Assembly (NCBI GenBank): GCA_016786595.1
Contig: JAEUWB010000060.1
Location: 186,001-250,000 of the forward strand
Origin: a bacterium
GTDB taxonomy: Bacteria; Bdellovibrionota_C; UBA2361; SZUA-149; JAEUWB01
Reading direction: 5' to 3'
DNA: 64,000 bases
Below are positions 55,276 through 63,986 of this stretch, one piece after another; within the stretch, counting starts at the first letter, position 1, and every line of letters starts with the position of its first letter. A model generated the notes under the pieces. It saw nothing but the letters and a program-made list of their open reading frames with translations, made no database searches and had not been told where the DNA came from. The position numbers were made by a program, and so were the translations under genes.

Positions 55276-55429
55276 GCTATCTTTGCAATTTGTGTCATTG
55301 CGAGGAGTATTGAGACTTTAGTCTCAATACGACGTGGCAATCTGTTCGCAAATATATATTACTTTTACGGTTAACAGATTGCCACGCTTGCTAACGTAAG
55401 CTCGCAATGACGCAAATTGCAAAGATAGC
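55276..55429. repeat. 154-bp cruciform, MITE-like palindromic element
   Basis: The outer arms (55276-55304 and 55401-55429) match in 28 of 29 positions; inner arms (55333-55346 and 55373-55386) match in 14 of 14. Between them each side has its own small hairpin: GTATTGAGAC-TTTA-GTCTCAATAC on the left and CTTGC-TAAC-GTAAG on the right, different in sequence but both paired. The whole folds as a four-way junction. The words CATTGCGAG and CGTGGCAATCTG resemble an intergenic repeat motif I recall from many unrelated bacterial genomes. No gene lies within. Confidence 0.8.
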
Positions 55430-55450
55430 AAAAAGCGAAGAGAGTTATCA

Positions 55451-55490
55451 GGCAAAGGCAAAGGGGAAGTTCAAGCCTAAACCAAAGCAG
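55451..55490. repeat. Dispersed repeat copy C
   Basis: AAAGGCAAAGGGGAAGTTCA followed by AGCCTAAACC matches the right half of the copies at 319-385 and 34336-34362, without the TATA insert. It lies just after the cruciform element and before the exonuclease stop. Confidence 0.5.
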
Positions 55491-55542
55491 TGAAGCCAGC
55501 TTTCCGGAAAGAGAAAAAAAATTCTCAAGCTCCAAGCATACT

Positions 55543-56508
55543 TTATAATACCCGCGCATTATACCCACGTTTAGAAAGATACTGTGACATCACGTCGGTA
55601 TAGCCATGCGTCACTAAAATTTCTTCGGCCCCTGTCCCTTTAATCGTATCAAGTAGTCCCGGCCAATCCGCGTGGTCAGAAAGCACAAAGCCGCGGTCGA
55701 CTTTACGCTTCGCTGCCGCTCCTTTGACTTTCATCCAACCCGAAGCAAGTGCCGTTTGGTAAGGTTTAAATTGATCCAGCCAACCAGCTTTTTGACTTGA
55801 TTGCGGACAAATAATTAAAGCACTGCCATTTGCCGCCCGGACTTTTTCTTTGTTTGGAATTTCGACCACGGGCATTTGAATCCCGGCTTTTTTGTAGATT
55901 GGAACAAATTCTTTGATAGATTCGTGCACAAAAATTGGCCCAATTGTTGCTGCGCATAAAGAGCTTAAAATTCTTTGCGACTTGCCCAGCGCATAGGCAA
56001 AAATTACGCTGGTTGTTTGCTTGTCGGCATTTTCCTGCCACCAGCTTTTAATTTCTTCAATCACTTCAGCTTCTTTTGGCCAGACAAAAGCCGGAACCCC
56101 AAAGGTTGTTTCGCTGATAAAGCAATTACATTTAACAAGCTCAAATGGCTCAGCTGCTGGATCAGGGGTGACTTTATAGTCGCCACTTACCACGGTTACA
56201 TAGTCTTGATGTTCGATGCGCACCTGTGCGCTGCCTAGGATGTGTCCGGCGGGGTGCAGAGAAACAGTGGCTTCGCCAATTTTTATTTTTTCTGTGAACT
56301 TAATTCCCTGAAAAGTATGATTCGATCCAAGGCGTGTTGCTAAAATCGGCATTGAACTTTCACTGCAGAGATAATGCTTCGAGCCGGGGCGGGCATGGTC
56401 GGAGTGACCGTGAGTGATGATTGCACGATCCACGCCCACACAAGGGTCGACGTAAAAATCTCCTAGCGGGCAGTATAAACCTTTTGGCGTAACGACAAGA
56501 TGTTTCAT
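55543..56508 (-). CDS. Metallo-beta-lactamase-fold exonuclease (ligase-associated type)
   Basis: 321 residues of the beta-CASP/RNA-DNA processing branch. Metal motifs: ITHGHSDHARPG, then PAGHILGSAQV and VVSGDYKVTPDP, and FVLSDHADWPGLL near the C-terminus. The combination GDYK...ETTFGVPAFVWP is what I know from the 'exonuclease, ligase-associated' family, usually found beside an ATP-dependent DNA ligase and an Lhr-type helicase in a DNA-repair cluster. Neither partner gene is in the window. It has a 5' neighbourhood of about 290 bases without genes (56509-56797). Confidence 0.85.
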   Translation of the reverse strand: MKHLVVTPKGLYCPLGDFYVDPCVGVDRAIITHGHSDHARPGSKHYLCSESSMPILATRLGSNHTFQGIKFTEKIKIGEATVSLHPAGHILGSAQVRIEHQDYVTVVSGDYKVTPDPAAEPFELVKCNCFISETTFGVPAFVWPKEAEVIEEIKSWWQENADKQTTSVIFAYALGKSQRILSSLCAATIGPIFVHESIKEFVPIYKKAGIQMPVVEIPNKEKVRAANGSALIICPQSSQKAGWLDQFKPYQTALASGWMKVKGAAAKRKVDRGFVLSDHADWPGLLDTIKGTGAEEILVTHGYTDVMSQYLSKRGYNARVL

Positions 56509-56797
56509 ATTTCAAGTGCTCATAGCAGCTTGAAAGTCTGGGGTCTAGCTAGACCATCTTGTTTGACAGGTTTGGCAAGCCACGTTACCGTGCTTAAGAT
56601 ATTTCTATATCAACGTTAGCTTTTAGTACTAACGGTCTTGTTCTTTGTCATGTTCATATGGGTGGTGGAGACTTTACAGGTTTTTCACATTTTTCATCCG
56701 TTGCGGGTTAATGGGGACCCGTAGGCTTCTCAGTGTTGAGGGCAAATCTTCGGGCAAGCAGGACGCTTGCACAAAAATCTACACATTGAGGAAACAA

Positions 56798-57754
56798 TTG
56801 ACGACAACCAAAGCGTACGACATCCTTGCGTCTTTTGGGTATACGGGAACACCCGTAGCAATGCTCACAAGCGCCATGACCGACCTTGCTACCGTTCGCG
56901 GAGGCGAGGTCAAACTGCTCAGCATCTTTGACCTGGACGGAAACATCACGGATGCAACTGCAACGTATCATCAGGTCTATTGCGAGCTTTTTGCTAGCTT
57001 AGTTTGCAGACGAGTTGAAGGTGCTAAAGCATATTCACTCGATGAATTTCGCACAATGTATCGAAGCCGCGAAGGCTTTGCGCAGCTGTTTTTCATTGAT
57101 CTTCAGCAAGAAGAAGGCGTAATGCGCGCCAATGATCTACGTGCGTTCTTCGAACTTAAGATACGAGTCTTACGACAGCACGATCCGAATCTGGATCATG
57201 TGCCGACAGAGCGCGCAAGGGCATTGAAAGAGATGATGCCGCATATTCACGGGATCATCGTTTCTAACCGATGGCACACGCATCAGGTTATTGCCAATGA
57301 ACTTGCCGCCTGCGGCTTGGTCACCAAAGATGGCAATGATGCCTTATTCGATGGGAACCGCATGTACTTCGTTGGCGATGGATTGACGTCCACTGTCAAA
57401 GCCAAGAGTGATTGCTATGTGGAGCATTTTGGCGGGCTGATCTGTGCGCAACAGCGCCTCGGGGGCTATCCATTTGCAGTCGGAGATTCGACTTCCGATG
57501 CCGAAGCAGCTTACGTGGCTGGCATTCGTGACTTTGGAGCGACGCTTACCGGTGCTGCCGACAGAGAAACGTGGCGAGATTTCAGAAGAAATCATTCTGG
57601 TGAGAGGATGCGTCTCTGGATTTTTGATTCGATCGCTGACCCAACATTCGTCAAGCGCGTGATTTACTATGCCAATCAGTATGACTCGAGAGTTGCTCAA
57701 GTTCAGGAAGCTGTAAACTGCATCCTAGAGCAAGCAGCACTCACGCACGCGTAA
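56798..57754 (+). CDS. HAD-superfamily hydrolase-like protein
   Basis: The nucleophile motif SIFDLDGNITDATATYH, motif II around GIIVSNRW, and the late acidic motif VGDSTSDAEAAYVAG identify a haloacid-dehalogenase fold with a helical cap. These act as phosphatases or phosphoglucomutases on small molecules. I start at TTG 56798, which has GAGGA five bases upstream; the open frame extends to 56645 but the added residues look non-coding. Codon use and GC differ from housekeeping genes, hinting at transfer. Substrate unknown. Confidence 0.75.
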   Translation: MTTTKAYDILASFGYTGTPVAMLTSAMTDLATVRGGEVKLLSIFDLDGNITDATATYHQVYCELFASLVCRRVEGAKAYSLDEFRTMYRSREGFAQLFFIDLQQEEGVMRANDLRAFFELKIRVLRQHDPNLDHVPTERARALKEMMPHIHGIIVSNRWHTHQVIANELAACGLVTKDGNDALFDGNRMYFVGDGLTSTVKAKSDCYVEHFGGLICAQQRLGGYPFAVGDSTSDAEAAYVAGIRDFGATLTGAADRETWRDFRRNHSGERMRLWIFDSIADPTFVKRVIYYANQYDSRVAQVQEAVNCILEQAALTHA

Positions 57755-57897
57755 GCAGCTACCGGGCATCGTGACGGAATTGTGATTGAGGGGGGAGGCT
57801 ATGTTTAGATATTTTCAAGGGCGAACGGTTTCAAGATACGGTCTCCACCCCCACCTTTTAAGGATCTATTAAAAGCGTGAGACGAAAGATTAATCTA

Positions 57898-57938
57898 AAA
57901 AACTTTGGGGCGAGAGGACCTTGCGATCACTTCGCCCC
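57898..57938 (-). terminator. Intrinsic terminator for the hydroxyacid dehydrogenase gene
   Basis: On the minus strand GGGGCGA (57938-57932) pairs with TCGCCCC (57913-57907), then AAAG and TTTTTT. It lies 11 bases after the stop codon of the minus-strand dehydrogenase. Confidence 0.7.
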
Positions 57939-57948
57939 GATAACTGGA

Positions 57949-59013
57949 TCATGCTGAGACGAGATCAAAGGGTTGCCCCTGCAGAAAAGCATCTACGCGA
58001 TCTCCGACTTGCTCATTGAGCGTAACCAGAGCTGCTTCACTGCAGAATGCAATGTGCGGAGTGACAAGACATCCTGACCAGCGAATTTGGCCGGCATGCT
58101 CCTGCGCAGTAAATCGTCGAGTTCGAGCGAATTCAATCAGGAGATCTGTCACGTTAGGCGGTTCGGCCTCGGAGACATCCGCCATGTAGGCTGAGATTTG
58201 ACCCACAAGATATGCATTTGCAAGATCTTCGACATTGACAATTTGACCGCGAGACACATTGATGATCACTGGCACCTTTGTGCAAAGTCCCAGTAGCTTG
58301 GCACTGACAAGTCTGTGAGTTGAATCTGTAAGTGGGCACGCCACGATAATATAATCGCTGTTGGCGAAGATATTCTCGAGTGACTCACGGCTCTTATCTG
58401 ACTTATCGTATTCGCGTCCAGGAAGTTTAGCGAACCAAACCCCCATGCCTAAGACACTTGTGATTTCGTCGATGCGCCTGCCAATTGCCCCACCACCGAT
58501 AATCCCGAGAGTTTTGCCCTCAAGACCTGGACGCGGATAGCGACTTGGGTTCAGTCCACACCACAGTTGTTGACCTTCTAGTTCTGGATCATTAGACACT
58601 CCCCAGCCTTCTTGGGCAACTATCTGGCCGTAATGCTGCACGGGATTAGCGCAGAGCGTCAGCATTGCAACGGCCCACTCAGCGACAGCGCCGGTTGCGT
58701 AGTCACGACAATTGCAAACCGCGATGCCCAGAGCCTTGCAGCCGTCGATGTCGATGTTGTTGTAGCCAGTCGCGGCAACAACAATCAACTTAAGTGGGCT
58801 ATTTGCACCGGTAAGCTTCCCGAGAATTTCAGCATCAATCGGAGCCTTGTTTGTGACAACGATTGTTGCATCTTGAATGCGCTCAAAGACCTGAGAACGA
58901 TTTGTAAAGGGATAGATGGTTACCTCTCCATGGGCTTCTAAGCTCTTTTTCAGGGAGTCGCTAAACCAAGGCTTTCCATCCAACACGACGATTTTGATTG
59001 CGGGATCACTCAT
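57949..59013 (-). CDS. D-isomer-specific 2-hydroxyacid dehydrogenase
   Basis: NAD(P)-dependent oxidoreductase of 354 residues reducing 2-oxo acids. The dinucleotide motif is LGIIGGGAIGRRIDEI; the catalytic Arg is in INVSRGQIVNVEDL and the catalytic His in VTPHIAFCSEAAL. NCRDYATGAVAEWAVAMLTLC matches the family. GAGGTG five bases before the ATG at 59013 decides the start. A glycerate kinase gene nearby suggests a hydroxypyruvate/glycerate reductase, but phosphoglycerate or lactate-type substrates are possible. Confidence 0.88.
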   Translation of the reverse strand: MSDPAIKIVVLDGKPWFSDSLKKSLEAHGEVTIYPFTNRSQVFERIQDATIVVTNKAPIDAEILGKLTGANSPLKLIVVAATGYNNIDIDGCKALGIAVCNCRDYATGAVAEWAVAMLTLCANPVQHYGQIVAQEGWGVSNDPELEGQQLWCGLNPSRYPRPGLEGKTLGIIGGGAIGRRIDEITSVLGMGVWFAKLPGREYDKSDKSRESLENIFANSDYIIVACPLTDSTHRLVSAKLLGLCTKVPVIINVSRGQIVNVEDLANAYLVGQISAYMADVSEAEPPNVTDLLIEFARTRRFTAQEHAGQIRWSGCLVTPHIAFCSEAALVTLNEQVGDRVDAFLQGQPFDLVSA

Positions 59014-59381
59014 ATTTTCACCTCGAAACATTGTAGTAACGAAAAAACCTATATGGGCCTGTATTTCTTGCGATAACAAACCATTATCTTTCGTCTACCA
59101 CGTGACGTATATGATCTAGCTGGAGTGTGCTGGTCCAATACGCAACATGGCAGAAACTAATTCATTACTCAGATGAAATTGATAGAGAACAAGGTAAAAT
59201 AATTAGCATATAGTAACTATAAAATTCAACTTAAGAGAAATCTTTAAATTAGTTATCAGTTGAGATATGATGTGACATGGTTTTTTTGATCGACATATTT
59301 AGGGAATTAGAAGCTGAAAAAGTAAGCGCAGATATCATCGTTCTGGAACAGATCATCAAGAAATGATATACCATCGTTATT
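59014..59381. other. Gap with a possible 29-codon ORF
   Basis: Mostly A/T-rich and without a supported gene. An ORF at 59277-59366 encodes 29 residues ending VLEQIIKK. Its last codons share TCTGGAACAGATC with the following 68-residue gene (59433 onward), so it may be a remnant of a duplicated 5' end. Confidence 0.3.
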
Positions 59382-59588
59382 ATGCAGCAACTCTCTAAAG
59401 CCGAAAAAGATAAATTATACGAGCAGCATCGTCTGGAACAGATCTTAGAAACTGCGCGAAAAACTACGCCGGAAAGTCGTTTTAAATGGCTCGAAGATAC
59501 ACTGCAAATGGCATATGACCTTTACCGGCAAGGTTTAGTCCCTGCGCCAATACCTAAAGATAAATATAACAAGAAGGCTGATTCCTAA
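59382..59588 (+). CDS. Small helical protein, 68 residues
   Basis: MQQLSKAEKDKLYEQHRLEQ begins a charged, helical protein; TPESRFKWLEDTLQMAYDLYRQG recalls short proteins with a TPEERLRWLEEA pattern that often accompany nucleotidyltransferase or toxin-like genes, but no such partner is visible here. No membrane segment. Confidence rests on the intact frame and pattern only. Confidence 0.45.
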   Translation: MQQLSKAEKDKLYEQHRLEQILETARKTTPESRFKWLEDTLQMAYDLYRQGLVPAPIPKDKYNKKADS

Positions 59589-59661
59589 TGCTGACACCTC
59601 GAGTGGCTAGAGGAAATACATGATTGGACCTATGACCTTTGCTAGCGTGGAATTGTAAAAC

Positions 59662-60795
59662 TTGATTAGCGCCCCGAAAAAAATCTTAGTCGTCCCTGAC
59701 AGTTTTAAAGGCACTTTAAGTGCTGAAGAGGCAAGTGCTGCAATCTCACGCGGATTTAAACGCGTTTTCCCGCAAACTACAATCTTAGAATTTCCTATGG
59801 CAGACGGTGGTGAGGGGTCGAGTTCAATTGTTGGGCGAATCGTCGGCGCTGAAAAAATTGCTCTAGCAGTGACTGGCCCAGAAAACACCGAAGTTCAAGG
59901 ATTTTATTTCCTTGATACCAAGGGTCGAGCCTTTATCGAAATGGCTGCGGCAAGTGGAATTACGCTAGTTGATGATTTAAATCACAATCCACATAAGCGC
60001 ACTACTTTTGGCACGGGCGAGTTAATTCTAGACGCCGTTCGGCGCGGCGCTAAGGAAATTTTCGTCTTCTTCGGCGGCTCAGCAACTTCAGATGGTGGAG
60101 TGGGGATTGCCCGAGCTTTAGGCTATGAATTTTATGACCGGTTTAGCGCTGTGATGAAATTTCCAGAAGGCGATTTGAGAGAAATTCATCGCATTAAAAA
60201 GCCTCAAGGGCTAAGACTGCCGCAGATTACTGCCATCGTTGACGTAGATAACCCGCTTTGCGGAAAAACGGGTGCGGCATACATTTATGGACCACAAAAG
60301 GGCTTAACTTCTGAACTCGTCCGCGAAGTTGATGCAGGGCTTAAGTTTTTAGCTGCAACTGTGAATCGCGACTTGGAAATAAATTTAGAGCAGGAGGCAG
60401 GCTCAGGTGCAGCTGGCGGGTCAAGCTATGGTCTTCGAATTTTTGCCGGAGCTAGCCTTAAGCGTGGTCCGGAGTTCTTCTTGGATTTAATCAATTTTAA
60501 CGACTTACTGAAAGATACTTCACTGGTAATTACTGGAGAGGGCAAGATTGATTCACAGTCGGTTAAAGGCAAACTTTTCCTGGAACTGTATCAGCGTGCA
60601 AATCGGGAGAAAGTTCCGGTGTTGTCACTTTGTGGTGTTGTCGATGTGCCCGTGGAAGAACTTGCGCAATTGGACCACTTCTACGCCTTTGGCTTGGGCC
60701 GTGCCGATGGCATGCAAAATACGGGAGGTGCACTTGAAGCGTTGGCATTTGAGACTGCCAAATTAATCTGTTCTAATATTCCTAATAATTACTAG
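59662..60795 (+). CDS. glxK: Glycerate kinase (GlxK/GarK family)
   Basis: 377 residues; phosphorylates D-glycerate to 2-phosphoglycerate. Family blocks: KILVVPDSFKGTLSAEEASAAI, MADGGEGSSSIVG, IEMAAASGITLV, FFGGSATSDGGVGIARALGY, GSGAAGGSSYGLRIF and LVITGEGKIDSQSVKGK. It starts at TTG 59662 without a clear ribosome binding site; no upstream ATG is in frame. With the dehydrogenase at 57.9-59.0 kb it could feed hydroxypyruvate-derived glycerate into glycolysis. Confidence 0.93.
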   Translation: MISAPKKILVVPDSFKGTLSAEEASAAISRGFKRVFPQTTILEFPMADGGEGSSSIVGRIVGAEKIALAVTGPENTEVQGFYFLDTKGRAFIEMAAASGITLVDDLNHNPHKRTTFGTGELILDAVRRGAKEIFVFFGGSATSDGGVGIARALGYEFYDRFSAVMKFPEGDLREIHRIKKPQGLRLPQITAIVDVDNPLCGKTGAAYIYGPQKGLTSELVREVDAGLKFLAATVNRDLEINLEQEAGSGAAGGSSYGLRIFAGASLKRGPEFFLDLINFNDLLKDTSLVITGEGKIDSQSVKGKLFLELYQRANREKVPVLSLCGVVDVPVEELAQLDHFYAFGLGRADGMQNTGGALEALAFETAKLICSNIPNNY

Positions 60796-60954
60796 TAGTT
60801 TTGATAATTTCTGTAACATTATTGTTATTTTTGGCATAACAATCCCTCGAGAAAGTGGAATTAGCTTTTGGTTTTTCTAAACCAGCTATTCTGGTTGTCC
60901 TTAGAGCGAAAAACAATTCGTTGTATGGACTACCAGAGTAGTCAAGAGAAAACG

Positions 60955-61380
60955 ATGTGTAAACTCGTCACGCGAATCCAAACTGCTTTGCAGCAAGTAC
61001 GGCCGTCGGGCTTTGCCTGGGCCGGCATCAACATGAACGGGGACGAATCAACCGGCTTTAACGCCGACTTCAGCGCGCAGCTAGTCGGCTATGAGCACTG
61101 GAGCATCATGGCTGCGGGCCCAGCTCAACAAAGCTGGGCCGCAATCGAGATCGGGTACAAGCCCAAGCTCGATGAGCAAGAGCTTCCGATCGCCAAGCTG
61201 GACGCTGAAACGGGACGCGTAAGCTTCGAGATCGAATGGTTCTTGATGCTTCATCGTCCCGACGGCGCTCAAGAGCAAATCGGCGACTTCGAGTCGCTTG
61301 AGCAAATCTTGGCAGCGCTTGTCGAGCTTGCTCAACGGTTGGCAGAAGAAGACGGCAAGCCTCGAAGCCAGGCTGCCTGA
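60955..61380 (+). CDS. Unknown protein, 141 residues
   Basis: Starts at ATG 60955 with AAGAG upstream; the frame is open back to 60868 but the early part is unlike coding sequence. The body has alternating strands (AWAGINMNGDES, SWAAIEIGYKPK, VSFEIEWFLMLHRPDG) and a helical end (ESLEQILAALVELAQRLAEE). The GC content is clearly higher than in flanking genes, suggesting recent transfer. A ten-base hairpin (61390-61399 with 61407-61416) follows the stop. No family recognised. Confidence 0.5.
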   Translation: MCKLVTRIQTALQQVRPSGFAWAGINMNGDESTGFNADFSAQLVGYEHWSIMAAGPAQQSWAAIEIGYKPKLDEQELPIAKLDAETGRVSFEIEWFLMLHRPDGAQEQIGDFESLEQILAALVELAQRLAEEDGKPRSQAA

Positions 61381-61523
61381 ACAGACATCGGGAGGGTGAC
61401 ATTTATTCATCCTCCCAGGTTTCACACCTAAGGTTGATGCGATGTCCACTTTCTCGATTTTTTTATATTGCTATTTTACGTGGCAATCGCTCTACGAACT
61501 GTTAGCCTCTCTAAATCTGCTTT

Positions 61524-62501
61524 TTACAATAGCCCGGTCCCCAGTAGCAGATATCTTGCTTCGCCGATGCCACGCATCGAAGGTTGTGACCAGGTCTGAG
61601 CCTGAAAAACAAAGATAATATTCCCATTCTCGGCACGCGCTCCTGAAGGCGGATTTTTATCCCAGGCCCCTGCCTTAACTGCCCCCTCCAGGGCTTCATC
61701 AAAACGTGAACTTCCAGATTGATTGACTTGCTCGATTGAAAGTAGTTTTCCATCGGGAGAAAGCACGGCACGAAATTCTGCTGGTGTTTTAATGTTGCGA
61801 ATATCTTCGCGTGAGATTTGTTGCCAATTTCTCTGCTTTAACGCCCCAAAAACCTGTAGCGCTACGCGGCGTACAAAAACGGCATATTTATTGGCTTTAG
61901 CATTGAGTAACGTTACATCTCCATCTGCTACATCAGGGAGAAAATCACTAGAGCCGGCGCGAAGCATAGAGCTGCCTTTGCTGCCCGGTAAAAAATCTTT
62001 CAGCGTTGTGCCCGTGTTATTATTTTTCTCTGCGCTCTCTTGCTTAGCTGTATTAGTTGGAACTTCCCCAGAAAGTGCAGCCAAGTTATGATCAAGTGCT
62101 AAAGGGGTGAGTTTTTCTACTGACTGGGCACTTGGCTTTGGGGCGTTAAGACTTTGCTTAGAATTTTTTTGAGCTTGGCTTCTTGTGGTTTGATTCGCCA
62201 CTTGATCTCCCGCTTCATCTCCGCGGCGAATTGTTTCCTTAACTGCCCGAGTATCTTTATCGCTTAGACGAACATTTTTTTGTTCGTCTGGCTTCGTTTC
62301 TGGAGCTTGAGATGGAGAGACAATTGACTGCGTTTGAGCTGTAGGCTTAGCTTTAGCTTCAGGTTTGTCAGTTATGGATTTCAGTGAAACTTCATAGAGT
62401 TTGGGGCTTTCAGGCTGGGGCTTGTCGACAACCAATAAACGCAGGCATAGTAGGTGGGCGATGAGCGAAATCAAAATCGAAGCTGTAATATTTCGTGACA
62501 T
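61524..62501 (-). CDS. TonB/TolA-like energy-transducing protein
   Basis: 325 residues: one N-terminal inner-membrane helix (TASILISLIAHLLCLRLLVV), a long Lys/Pro/Gln/Ser-rich periplasmic linker, and a C-terminal TonB-type domain (about 215-315: YAVFVRRVALQVFGALKQRNW, FRAVLSPDGKLLSIEQVNQSGSSRFDEALEGAV). This order matches TonB or TolA, which link inner-membrane proton energy to the outer envelope. No exbB/exbD or tolQ/tolR is adjacent. I prefer ATG 62501 to GTG 62507. It is divergent from tatA, 28 bases apart. Confidence 0.8.
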   Translation of the reverse strand: MSRNITASILISLIAHLLCLRLLVVDKPQPESPKLYEVSLKSITDKPEAKAKPTAQTQSIVSPSQAPETKPDEQKNVRLSDKDTRAVKETIRRGDEAGDQVANQTTRSQAQKNSKQSLNAPKPSAQSVEKLTPLALDHNLAALSGEVPTNTAKQESAEKNNNTGTTLKDFLPGSKGSSMLRAGSSDFLPDVADGDVTLLNAKANKYAVFVRRVALQVFGALKQRNWQQISREDIRNIKTPAEFRAVLSPDGKLLSIEQVNQSGSSRFDEALEGAVKAGAWDKNPPSGARAENGNIIFVFQAQTWSQPSMRGIGEARYLLLGTGLL

Positions 62502-62529
62502 TACCACCTAAAAAGAGGATTAGAGTTTT

Positions 62530-62724
62530 ATGTTTGGCCTAGGTATCGGTGAATTAGCAATCATTTTAATTATTGTAGTGATTGTTTTCGGAGTAGGAAA
62601 GCTCCCCGAATTAGGCACGGGTTTAGGTGAAGGCATTAAAAATTTCAAGAAATCCTATAAAGACGCCAAAGCAATTGACGTCACTGACAGCGCCAAGAAA
62701 GATGAAGATGGTAAGGTCGGATAA
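62530..62724 (+). CDS. tatA: Twin-arginine translocase subunit TatA
   Basis: 64 residues: a short periplasmic N-terminus, one membrane helix ([21 protein letters not shown]), the hinge FG/KLPELG and the amphipathic helix [16 protein letters not shown], then a charged tail. This is textbook TatA, which forms the pore for folded proteins. TatC is not in the window; it is a lone tatA between divergent and convergent neighbours. Confidence 0.94.
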   Translation: MFGLGIGELAIILIIVVIVFGVGKLPELGTGLGEGIKNFKKSYKDAKAIDVTDSAKKDEDGKVG

Positions 62725-62780
62725 CAGCGCCACGTTTGCCGCAAGCGCGTAATAATTTAGAACGTAATCCAGTTTTTGCC

Positions 62781-63986
62781 TTAAGAGCTTGCCCCTGCTT
62801 GTTCAACGCTATACGGGCGAATTGAAATCCAAGCGGCTTGGGCGGCATTCTCAGTAAAAATCGCGCGGACTTGTTTTTTAGCTAAACTCTGAATCACGTC
62901 GGACTTAGCGGCCTTTTCCGACTGCAGCTCGAGAATTTTTTCAGGTTCGAGTGTCTGGAAGGTGTTTACTGAGCTGAGCGCGTTTTCGGCAAAAATTGTG
63001 ACCCGCGAAATTTCAACATTCTGCTTGTCGTACAATTTAGCCTCTAGCGTGACATTGCGAAAATTGTAGGCAGTTTCATTATTTAAGATGCCCTCGACTA
63101 CATAGATTTGCTTGCCATTATGCAACGTGGCAATGCTACCAGTAACGCTCTCAAGTGCAAGGCCTTGAGGTGGTAGAACGACGCTAGACTGTTCAGCTGG
63201 ATTCGGACTGACAAGCGAAAACTCCATGACTTTTCCCACAGCCAGAAAAGCCAGCACTACGCATGCTGGGAAAAGCATCAAAAGTGAACTATTCAAGCTT
63301 AGCCCTTGAGTTTTGGTTGGAGGTTTTAACCCATAATTGTCGCGGTCCTCATTTGCAATTGAAGACTCGATCACAGCTTCATCAATAAAGCGATCGATAA
63401 TTTGGCTATGCACTGGCAGTACGCTTGGTGTGCGTGTGCGAAATGTTTGATCTAAAACTGGCGCGCGCAGGGTATTGAAATTTGTTGTTGAGTGAAGTTC
63501 TTGATCGATTGTAAATGCAGATTCATCATAGCAGTCTGTGCGCTCAAAACTTTCCTGATCAGCTGAATGAGTTTGTTCCACTTCGTCTTGATCCATTTTA
63601 GACCAACGCACACTGGGGTGTGAAATAAACGCACGCATATCGACTTCAAGCACTTGATCTGTTGCCGCACTTGGCCAACTCACGGCGACTTCAGGAATTT
63701 CACCATGAGTTAGAAGGTCACGTTGTAAAAGATGCTGTGCTGTCTGAGTTCCGCTTGTGCAAGATGCGCTCTGCAGCATGCCAATGCCGCCAGACTGATC
63801 ATAAGTTGGAGCTGCAGTTGTCATTGTCGCAGTTGAACTCTCTGAGCGAAAACGCTTCGGGGGGACTAAATTTAAAGTGAAACGTTCATCGCAAAGCTCG
63901 CAATGAAACCGCGGACTTTCCACATGAGCAACTTGCTTAGTATCAATTGCAAACTTAGTTTTACAGGCTGGGCATTCTACGATCAT
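62781..63986 (-). CDS. MJ0042 zinc-ribbon membrane protein
   Basis: 401 residues. The N-terminus IVECPACKTKFAID followed by FHCELCDERFTLN is the two-CxxC MJ0042 zinc ribbon seen in many deltaproteobacterial and alphaproteobacterial proteins. A single membrane helix lies at about 232-252 (LLMLFPACVVLAFLAVGKVMEF). The outer C-terminal domain (about 285-385) resembles DUF3426: GSIATLHNGKQIYVVEGILNN, FRNVTLEAKLYDKQNVEISR. The ATG is 14 bases from the window edge. The role is unknown; a zinc-dependent membrane sensor is a guess. Confidence 0.85.
   Translation of the reverse strand: MIVECPACKTKFAIDTKQVAHVESPRFHCELCDERFTLNLVPPKRFRSESSTATMTTAAPTYDQSGGIGMLQSASCTSGTQTAQHLLQRDLLTHGEIPEVAVSWPSAATDQVLEVDMRAFISHPSVRWSKMDQDEVEQTHSADQESFERTDCYDESAFTIDQELHSTTNFNTLRAPVLDQTFRTRTPSVLPVHSQIIDRFIDEAVIESSIANEDRDNYGLKPPTKTQGLSLNSSLLMLFPACVVLAFLAVGKVMEFSLVSPNPAEQSSVVLPPQGLALESVTGSIATLHNGKQIYVVEGILNNETAYNFRNVTLEAKLYDKQNVEISRVTIFAENALSSVNTFQTLEPEKILELQSEKAAKSDVIQSLAKKQVRAIFTENAAQAAWISIRPYSVEQAGASS

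Noticed and set aside
56645-56797. N-terminal extension of the HAD protein back to ATG 56645
   Set aside because: The extra residues (for example GWWRLYRFFTFFIRCG) look unlike the family and a TTG with well-placed GAGGA lies at 56798.
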